A stretch of 64,000 nucleotides of DNA from Terriglobales bacterium. Its GTDB lineage: Bacteria; Acidobacteriota; Terriglobia; Terriglobales; Acidobacteriaceae. The position numbers and the translations under genes were made by a program. Positions 58,617 to 64,000 of the stretch are shown piece by piece. A model generated the notes under the pieces. The model saw only the letters and a list, made by a program, of their open reading frames with translations. It had not been told where the DNA came from and ran no database searches. The first letter of the stretch is position 1. Each line of letters begins with the position of its first letter. The stretch is taken from the NCBI GenBank assembly GCA_035764005.1, contig DASTZZ010000107.1, forward strand, positions 1 to 64,000, given 5' to 3'.

Positions 58617-60326
58617 TCAGTGGCTATCCCTCGGCACGCCGGCGCCGCTGCCGCCCGGCAGAAAATCCAGGTCGGCTCCCTTATCGGCCTGCATTACGTG
58701 ATCGAAGTAGAGCTTGTAGTACCCACGCTCGAAGACCGGCTTCGGCGGCTTCCAGTCGGCTAAGCGGCGTTTGATTTCCTGATCGGGAACATTCAGATGC
58801 AGCCTTCTCGCCTCAACATCCAGATCGATCGTGTCGCCGTCTTTCACGACGGCGAGAATGCCACCGGCTGCCGCCTCCGGGGAAACGTGCAGGACGACGG
58901 TTCCATACGCAGTGCCGCTCATGCGCGCGTCTGAGATGCGAACCATGTCAGTGATCCCCTTCTTCAGAATCTTCGAAGGCAGAGGCATATTGCCGACCTC
59001 CGGCATGCCCGGATAGCCGCGTGGACCGCAGTTCTTCAGCACCATCACGCAGCGCTCATCGATGTCCAGATTGGGATCATCGATGCGCTCGTAGAAGTGC
59101 TCGATGTTTTCGAAGACGACGGCACGACCTGTGTGCTTCATCAGTTCGGGAGTTGCGGCAGATGGTTTCAGCACGGAGCCATTCGGACAGAGATTTCCGT
59201 GCAGGACGGCGATTCCGCTGTGTTCCCGAATCGGTTTTTCCGGTGGAGCGATGACATCAGCGTCGTAGCAAGGAGCATCTTTCACGTTCTCGCCAATCGT
59301 CTTCCCGTTCACGGTCAGGGCATCGCGATGGATGAGATCGCCGAGTTCGCGAATGATCGCGGGCAATCCGCCGGCGTAGTAAAAGTCTTCCATCAGGTAC
59401 TTGCCTGCGGGCATGAGATTCAGCAGGCAGGGAACGTTGCGTCCGAGGGTGTCCCAATCTTTAAGCGAGAGTTCCACGCCGACCCGGCCGGCGATCGCGA
59501 TGAGATGGATCACTGCATTCGTCGAGCCGCCAATTGCGCCCACTACGCGAATCGCGTTCTCAAATGCTTTGCGCGTAAGGATCTTTGACATGCGCAGATC
59601 CTCTTTCACCATCTCCACGATGCGACGCCCAGCATTGTGCGCCAGCGTGTAGCGACGCGCATCGACGGCGGGAATCGCGGCGTTCATCGGCAGTCCCATA
59701 CCGAGCGATTCGACGACGCAGGCCATCGTGGAAGCGGTGCCCATGGTCATGCAGTGTCCGGCGGAGCGGCTCATGCAGGCTTCGGCATCCATGAAGTCGC
59801 CGATGCTCATCACGCCGCAGCGCACGTCTTCGCTGAACTTCCAAACGTTTGTGCCGGACCCAATATCCTGCCCGCGAAATTTTCCATTGAGCATCGGGCC
59901 GCCGGAGATCATGAGCGAGGGCAGATCGCAACTAGCTGCGCCCATCAGGAGCGCAGGCGTCGTCTTGTCGCAACCGGCAAGGAGCACGACTCCGTCGATC
60001 GGGTTCGCGCGGATTGATTCCTCCACGTCCATGCTCACCAGATTGCGAAAGAGCATCGTGGTCGGACGCATCAGCGTCTCGCCGAGAGACATCACCGGGA
60101 ATTCGAGAGGGAAGCCTCCAGCTTCGTACACGCCGCGCTTCACAAATTCGGCGATGCGGCGGAAATGCGCGTTGCACGGCGTGAGCTCTGACCAGGTGTT
60201 GCAGATTCCTATAACGGGACGCCCGTCGAAAAGGTGATCGGGCAAGCCTTGATTCTTCATCCAACTGCGATGAATGAATCCGTCGCGAGTGCGTGGCCCA
60301 AACCACGCCGTGCTGCGCAGCTTCAT
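58617..60326 (-). CDS. IlvD/EDD-family sugar-acid dehydratase (second, L-arabinonate dehydratase-like)
   Basis: 569 residues from ATG 60326 with GGAGGA upstream; the open frame extends to 60485 but overlaps the kinase gene. Visible: ICNTWSELTPCNAHFRRIAE (first Fe-S cysteine), LLAGCDKTTPALLMGA, RSAGHCMTMGTASTMACVVE (others), AFENAIRVVGAIGGSTNAVIH and MVRISDARMSGTAYGTVVLHV. The opening RSTAWFGPRTRDGFIHRSWMK is typical of the aldonate group (arabinonate/xylonate dehydratases). It overlaps the kinase gene by 4 bp, suggesting that its 2-keto-3-deoxy product is then phosphorylated. Cluster membership supports a catabolic role. Confidence 0.9.
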   Translation of the reverse strand: MKLRSTAWFGPRTRDGFIHRSWMKNQGLPDHLFDGRPVIGICNTWSELTPCNAHFRRIAEFVKRGVYEAGGFPLEFPVMSLGETLMRPTTMLFRNLVSMDVEESIRANPIDGVVLLAGCDKTTPALLMGAASCDLPSLMISGGPMLNGKFRGQDIGSGTNVWKFSEDVRCGVMSIGDFMDAEACMSRSAGHCMTMGTASTMACVVESLGMGLPMNAAIPAVDARRYTLAHNAGRRIVEMVKEDLRMSKILTRKAFENAIRVVGAIGGSTNAVIHLIAIAGRVGVELSLKDWDTLGRNVPCLLNLMPAGKYLMEDFYYAGGLPAIIRELGDLIHRDALTVNGKTIGENVKDAPCYDADVIAPPEKPIREHSGIAVLHGNLCPNGSVLKPSAATPELMKHTGRAVVFENIEHFYERIDDPNLDIDERCVMVLKNCGPRGYPGMPEVGNMPLPSKILKKGITDMVRISDARMSGTAYGTVVLHVSPEAAAGGILAVVKDGDTIDLDVEARRLHLNVPDQEIKRRLADWKPPKPVFERGYYKLYFDHVMQADKGADLDFLPGGSGAGVPRDSH

Positions 60327-61375
60327 GAGCTGAAGTTCCTCCGAATATTGTGAGCTGAAGATCGATCCAGCGAATGGCGTGCTTTCTCCAGAATAAGCCT
60401 TAGCCCGGTTAAAAAGGCATTCTCGACAGTTCCCGAGTCGATGGTGGCAGATGGAACGCCGGCATCGCTGAGACCGAATTGCCATGCCTCGGAAAGCGCT
60501 TTGCTGCCGAGAATGCTGATCTTGTGCTGTGAACTGAGAGCACCCCGTTTTCGCAGTGCATCCAGGTCTGATGCGACGAAAGCTCCAACCGCGAATGCAA
60601 AACGATTTTCTGAAGTACCAGTATGAGAAAGGTCAAGCAGCCGCGCGCAAAAGAGTGTACGCGCGAGTCCAGACTGCCGGGCGAGTTCCATTCCCGATTT
60701 GAGCCATTCCAGCGAGAGCCGATCGGGCCAGTTCATCGCGATGGAATCGGCGAGAATTGTATGTTGCTGCGTCGCGTGAATCAGTTCGCCTGATAATGAA
60801 GTACTGCTGGAGGACACTCGTCCTTTTGCATCGAGCTGAATTGCCTTCCAGTGCGAACCCAGGTTCAAAACGACGTCGGAACGGCTCACAACATTGAGAG
60901 CAACGAGCCCTGCGCAGAGCGTTTCCTCGCCACGCATCACATCCACGGACTCAATCTGTTCGATACGGGGATTCGTGGGGCCGCAGCGCACTCCCGGGAC
61001 CACAAGAATCGGCAAATCAGATATGTGCTCGAAACGGTGCCACTGCGCGGCGGCTGACAATTCGTCGAATCCTGCTGGAGCAATAACGTGCGGGACTTCA
61101 GTCAGGCCGAGAGAGGAGCCAATCATCCCCGCTGCGGCGATGTGTGTTGGCCTGCAATGACGAGAACGAACCTCACGAAGTCGTACGATCAGCGCGTGCA
61201 AACCTTCGTGAATTATCTTCGGCGACTTCTCGCGAGCTGAGTCGCGGATGCCGACAGGGGAGAACTCCCGTGCGATTACATGGCTTCCTTCCATCAGCCA
61301 CGCTCGAGTATTGGTCGTCCCCATGTCCACGTAAATGGCGCAGAGCTTTTCGCGCGGCTCACTTGGTGATGACAT
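60323..61375 (-). CDS. dgoK: 2-dehydro-3-deoxygalactonokinase
   Basis: 350 residues. ATP-binding and family signatures: YVDMGTTNTRAWLMEG at the N-terminus, AAGMIGSSLGLTEVPHV, VPGVRC, VDVMRGEETLCAGL, VLNLGSHWKAIQLD and FAVGAFVASDLDALRKR. The enzyme phosphorylates 2-keto-3-deoxygalactonate in the De Ley-Doudoroff pathway. It is translationally coupled (4 bp overlap) to the dehydratase that would supply a 2-keto-3-deoxyaldonate. A dedicated phospho-aldolase (dgoA) is absent; the HpaI-type aldolase at 53.8-54.7 kb may serve instead. The start ATG 61375 is 90 bp from the divergent garD-like gene. Confidence 0.93.
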   Translation of the reverse strand: MSSPSEPREKLCAIYVDMGTTNTRAWLMEGSHVIAREFSPVGIRDSAREKSPKIIHEGLHALIVRLREVRSRHCRPTHIAAAGMIGSSLGLTEVPHVIAPAGFDELSAAAQWHRFEHISDLPILVVPGVRCGPTNPRIEQIESVDVMRGEETLCAGLVALNVVSRSDVVLNLGSHWKAIQLDAKGRVSSSSTSLSGELIHATQQHTILADSIAMNWPDRLSLEWLKSGMELARQSGLARTLFCARLLDLSHTGTSENRFAFAVGAFVASDLDALRKRGALSSQHKISILGSKALSEAWQFGLSDAGVPSATIDSGTVENAFLTGLRLILEKARHSLDRSSAHNIRRNFSS

Positions 61376-61465
61376 GGAATGTTCTGCAATATACGTCAGG
61401 ACGAAAGGAATTGCTTCTTAGTACACGAAACGTGCGCTCTTGCTGATTAAAGAAGAGGCGCTAAC
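61376..61465. promoter_or_regulatory. Divergent promoter region of the dgoK and garD-like genes
   Basis: 90 bp must hold both promoters. Its AT-rich centre contains AATATACGTC and TTAGTACACGAAACG, but I cannot name a reliable -35/-10 pair. Both operons belong to sugar-acid breakdown, so common control from here is likely. No regulator gene of the island lies in the window. Confidence 0.4.
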
Positions 61466-63028
61466 ATGGCCATATCCATGCAGCCAAGCCGCTCAGCACC
61501 GCTGTGCATTCGCGTGCATCCGCGCGACAACGTGGCCATTGTGGTCGCGGATGATGGCTTATCTGCCGGAACTCAGATTCCCGACGGGCCAACACTGCTC
61601 GACAAAATTCCGCAGGCACACAAGGTCGCGTTGTGCGACATCGACAAGGGCCAACCCGTGGTGCGATATGGGCACACGATCGCTTTCGCGAATCGCAACA
61701 TTCGTGCGGGCGCTTGGGTGCGCGAGGAGATGCTTGATGTTCCGCAAGCTCCTCCTCTCGATGACCTTCCGCTGGCCACGACTCCGCCGCCTCGCCAACC
61801 GGCTCTCACCGGTTACACGTTTGCGGGATATCACAATGCCGATGGCAGCATCGGAACAAAGAACATTCTGGGGATAACGACAACAGTTCAGTGTGTTGCT
61901 CCCACTGTGGATTATGCGGTTCGCCGTATCAAGAACGAAGTCCTTCCGCGATTCCCGAATGTGGATGATGTGATCGCTATCACGCACACTTTCGGGTGCG
62001 GAGTTGCGCTCGATGCGCCCGGTTCAGAGATTCCGGTTGCCACGCTACGGCACATCGGAATGCACGCGAATTTAGGATCGACCCCAATGGTGGTTAGTCT
62101 GGGATGCGAGAAGCTGCAGCCATCGCGACTCTTTCCTGATCACGATACAAAGGCCTTTCCCATTCTGGAATCCGATCCGCTTGTTATTCGTATGCAGGAT
62201 GAGCACGGTTTTGGAGAGGTAGTCGCGGCGATCATGCGCGCCGCCGAGAAGCGGCTTGAGCAACTCAATGGCAGGGGTCGGCAAACGGTTCCTGCTTCGG
62301 AGCTGGTGGTCGGGCTTCAATGCGGCGGAAGCGATGCTTTTTCTGGCGTCACCTGCAACCCGGCGGTTGGCTATGCGGCTGATCTGCTGGTCCGAGCCGG
62401 AGCAACGGTCATGTTTTCGGAAGTCACGGAAGTTCGCGACGCGGTACATCTGCTTACGCCTCGCGCGATCAACGAGCAGGTCGCGCGTGACTTGATCCGG
62501 GAGATGCGCTGGTACGATGACTACCTCGCCCGCGGCGGAGCAGATAGAACTGCGAATCCCACTCCAGGAAACAAGCGCGGCGGCTTGGCCAATGTCGTCG
62601 AGAAAGCCCTCGGATCAGTCGCCAAATCAGGCACGTCGGCGCTCATGGCCGTCGCTTCCCAAGGAGAGAAGATCAAATCGAAAGGACTTGTCTTTGCCGC
62701 GACTCCGGCGAGCGACTTCGTCTGTGGAACGCAGCAACTTGCCTCGATGAACCTTCACATATTTACGACTGGGGAAGGCAGTCCTTACGGCCTGGCGATG
62801 GTGCCAGTTGTGAAAGTTTCCTCGCGAACGGCGCTCGCTGAACGCTGGCCGGACCTGATCGACATCGATGCCGGACGTATCGCGACCGGCCAGGCAACCG
62901 TAGAGGAGGTCGGCTGGGAGATTTTTCAGTTCATCCTTGAGGTCGCCAGTGGGAGTAAGAAGACCTGGGCCGAGCACTGGGGCCTTCACAACGCGCTCGC
63001 ACCATTCAATCCGGCGCCCGTAACGTGA
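61466..63028 (+). CDS. garD: Galactarate dehydratase-like protein (UxaA/GarD family)
   Basis: 520 residues, close to the length of E. coli GarD. The N-terminal SAF-like domain (about 12-90, [21 protein letters not shown]) is followed by the UxaA-type domain: [66 protein letters not shown] and the C-terminal [21 protein letters not shown] (cysteine and glycine-rich blocks typical of the iron enzymes). It would dehydrate galactarate (meso) or altronate to a keto-deoxy product. Divergent from dgoK. UxaA relatives act on altronate, so substrate is inferred from length and domain order. Confidence 0.88.
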   Translation: MAISMQPSRSAPLCIRVHPRDNVAIVVADDGLSAGTQIPDGPTLLDKIPQAHKVALCDIDKGQPVVRYGHTIAFANRNIRAGAWVREEMLDVPQAPPLDDLPLATTPPPRQPALTGYTFAGYHNADGSIGTKNILGITTTVQCVAPTVDYAVRRIKNEVLPRFPNVDDVIAITHTFGCGVALDAPGSEIPVATLRHIGMHANLGSTPMVVSLGCEKLQPSRLFPDHDTKAFPILESDPLVIRMQDEHGFGEVVAAIMRAAEKRLEQLNGRGRQTVPASELVVGLQCGGSDAFSGVTCNPAVGYAADLLVRAGATVMFSEVTEVRDAVHLLTPRAINEQVARDLIREMRWYDDYLARGGADRTANPTPGNKRGGLANVVEKALGSVAKSGTSALMAVASQGEKIKSKGLVFAATPASDFVCGTQQLASMNLHIFTTGEGSPYGLAMVPVVKVSSRTALAERWPDLIDIDAGRIATGQATVEEVGWEIFQFILEVASGSKKTWAEHWGLHNALAPFNPAPVT

Positions 63029-63085
63029 TGCAGACTTAGAAATACACGACCGGCAACTCTGGCCAGAGCTGCTGAATCAAAGCTC
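63029..63085. other. Short gap between garD-like and phosphoesterase genes
   Basis: 57 bp with no recognisable signal. The same strand continues, so readthrough from garD is possible, although the functions differ. Confidence 0.4.
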
Positions 63086-64000
63086 GTGAGTCGAGTCCGG
63101 GTCGTGAACATTCGTCATATAAATCTTCAGCAGCTTTTGGTTTTCGCAACAATTCTCATCATTATTTTCTGTGCCGGATGTGGGGGTGGCGCATCGCCGC
63201 AGGTTGCATCGGTGGGCAGCGGCGCAAATCCATTGACAGCGCCCGGCCAAACGGCGAGCGTCTCGCTTTCGGCAAACCCGCAGACGGTTGTGGCCGGACA
63301 GCTCACGACCGTGACTTGGAATACGAGCAATGCCGCATCGATCACTTTTTCTCCCTCGTTGCCTGAAGCCGAGGATCGCCAACTCACGCTTCCCACCGGA
63401 TCGGCAACATTCCCGCTCAGCACCACCGTCACTTATGTCGCTACGGTGACGGACGCCGGCGGCCATCAGGCAAGTTCGAGCGCAACGATCACTGTTCTGC
63501 CGGTGCAGTTCAACTTTTCGGTCGAGCCCGACACGATTCAACCGGGCGGCAGCGCAATGCTGAGTTGGACTTCGCAGGGAATCAGCTCATTGTCGGTTGA
63601 CCAGGGAGTCGGAAACCTAAGCGCGCTTCTGCCGAACGGCTCTTTCAAGGTAGCGCCGGGCGTGACGACAACTTACACAGCCACTGCTACGGATCAGAGC
63701 GGCGCGAAGCTGAGTCAGCAGGTTGTAGTCAGCGTAGCCGTGCCGCCACCGGTGATTCCGGATCATCCGATCAAACACATCATCGTCATGCTTCAGGAGA
63801 ACCGCACCTTCGACAACTACTTCGGAGTGCTTGGAGCGTACCGAGCGTCGAAAGTTCCTGGAGCCAGTGCCACCGATATTGATGGATTCAATCCGAATAC
63901 TGAGCTGAAGACCAAAACGGGAAAACTGGTCAAGCCGTATCACTACCAGACAGTCTGTACGGAGGGTCTCGACTTCGCCTGGAATGAGAGCCACACCGAC
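63086..64000 (+). CDS. Surface lipoprotein phosphoesterase (phospholipase C/acid phosphatase family), 3' end cut
   Basis: The frame continues beyond the right edge; 305 codons are visible from the GTG at 63086 (GTG 63104 also possible). A lipoprotein-type signal with LVFATILIIIFCAGCGGG (lipobox around residue 31-34) is followed by two Ig-like beta-sandwich repeats: SLSANPQTVVAGQLTTVTWN (near residue 60) and FSVEPDTIQPGGSAMLSWTS (near 145), each ending in tyrosine/threonine-rich YTATATD-type strands. The phosphoesterase domain begins HIIVMLQENRTFDNYFGVLG (about 235), the signature of PF04185-type phospholipase C/AcpA proteins, whose catalytic threonine sits in ENRTFD. It would act at the cell surface on phospholipids or phosphate esters. 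Confidence 0.85.
   Translation, partial: MSRVRVVNIRHINLQQLLVFATILIIIFCAGCGGGASPQVASVGSGANPLTAPGQTASVSLSANPQTVVAGQLTTVTWNTSNAASITFSPSLPEAEDRQLTLPTGSATFPLSTTVTYVATVTDAGGHQASSSATITVLPVQFNFSVEPDTIQPGGSAMLSWTSQGISSLSVDQGVGNLSALLPNGSFKVAPGVTTTYTATATDQSGAKLSQQVVVSVAVPPPVIPDHPIKHIIVMLQENRTFDNYFGVLGAYRASKVPGASATDIDGFNPNTELKTKTGKLVKPYHYQTVCTEGLDFAWNESHTD

Overview
The window looks like chromosomal DNA of a soil-type Acidobacteriota (Terriglobia, Koribacter-like). This rests on gene content and style: an Oar-like TonB-dependent receptor of 1158 residues, an ASPIC/UnbV FG-GAP protein beside a TPR protein, hopanoid genes, PadR-controlled membrane modules, DinB-family and DUF2203 proteins, and moderately GC-rich coding sequence. 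No database was searched, so the lineage is an inference. There is no phage and no complete insertion sequence; mobile-like content is limited to small palindromic repeats and toxin-antitoxin genes.

Layout. 1-6.7 kb (minus): a tight run treZ > debranching enzyme > LigD-type ligase > CYTH protein. 6.8-9.6 kb (minus): an ECF sigma/anti-sigma pair, a secreted S1/P1 nuclease and a small conserved protein. 9.7-13.9 kb (minus): ispH, squalene-hopene cyclase and hpnH, a hopanoid unit. 14.3-20.7 kb (minus): exported FG-GAP protein, TPR protein and the TonB-dependent receptor, divergent from two tandem GntR/UTRA regulators (20.9-22.4 kb, plus). 22.6-25.7 kb (plus): two glycosyltransferases and a Gfo/Idh/MocA dehydrogenase, abutting a relic of fliI. 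26-34.8 kb (minus): a two-component pair with a degenerate kinase, a glucarate dehydratase-like enolase, DinB protein, a possible PRTase/kinase fusion, an SH3 lipoprotein, DUF2203 and nadA. 35.1-38 kb (plus): a double-domain Get3/ArsA ATPase followed by an orphan GvpL/F protein. 38.1-42.5 kb: two PadR modules, one leading to an ABC exporter. 42.9-50.6 kb: GH18 chitinase, aroC, def, an AraC regulator, a YheT hydrolase and tRNA-Pro(UGG). 51.4-52.9 kb: two divergent VapBC/FitAB modules, one with a nonsense-mutated toxin. 52.9-63 kb: a sugar-acid catabolic island. 63.1 kb to the right edge: a truncated surface phosphoesterase gene.

How the genes fit together. The sugar-acid island has an importer, a GarD-like galactarate dehydratase, two IlvD/EDD-family aldonate dehydratases, a 2-keto-3-deoxygalactonate kinase, an HpaI-type aldolase and an aldo/keto reductase; together they could bring aldarates and aldonates to pyruvate-level intermediates. 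The IspH-SHC-HpnH unit joins the last isoprenoid step to hopene formation and side-chain addition. The TonB receptor promoter carries a palindrome that resembles motifs upstream of the divergent GntR gene, suggesting shared control.

The most unusual non-coding signal is a set of structured repeats. One family (10.9, 42.6 and 54.9 kb) has long inverted arms, and in the two fuller copies small internal hairpins show compensatory changes. Several unrelated sequence families share one design: short degenerate words in tandem, inverted across a spacer, always between genes. Another palindromic repeat forms the in-frame linker of the double ATPase.
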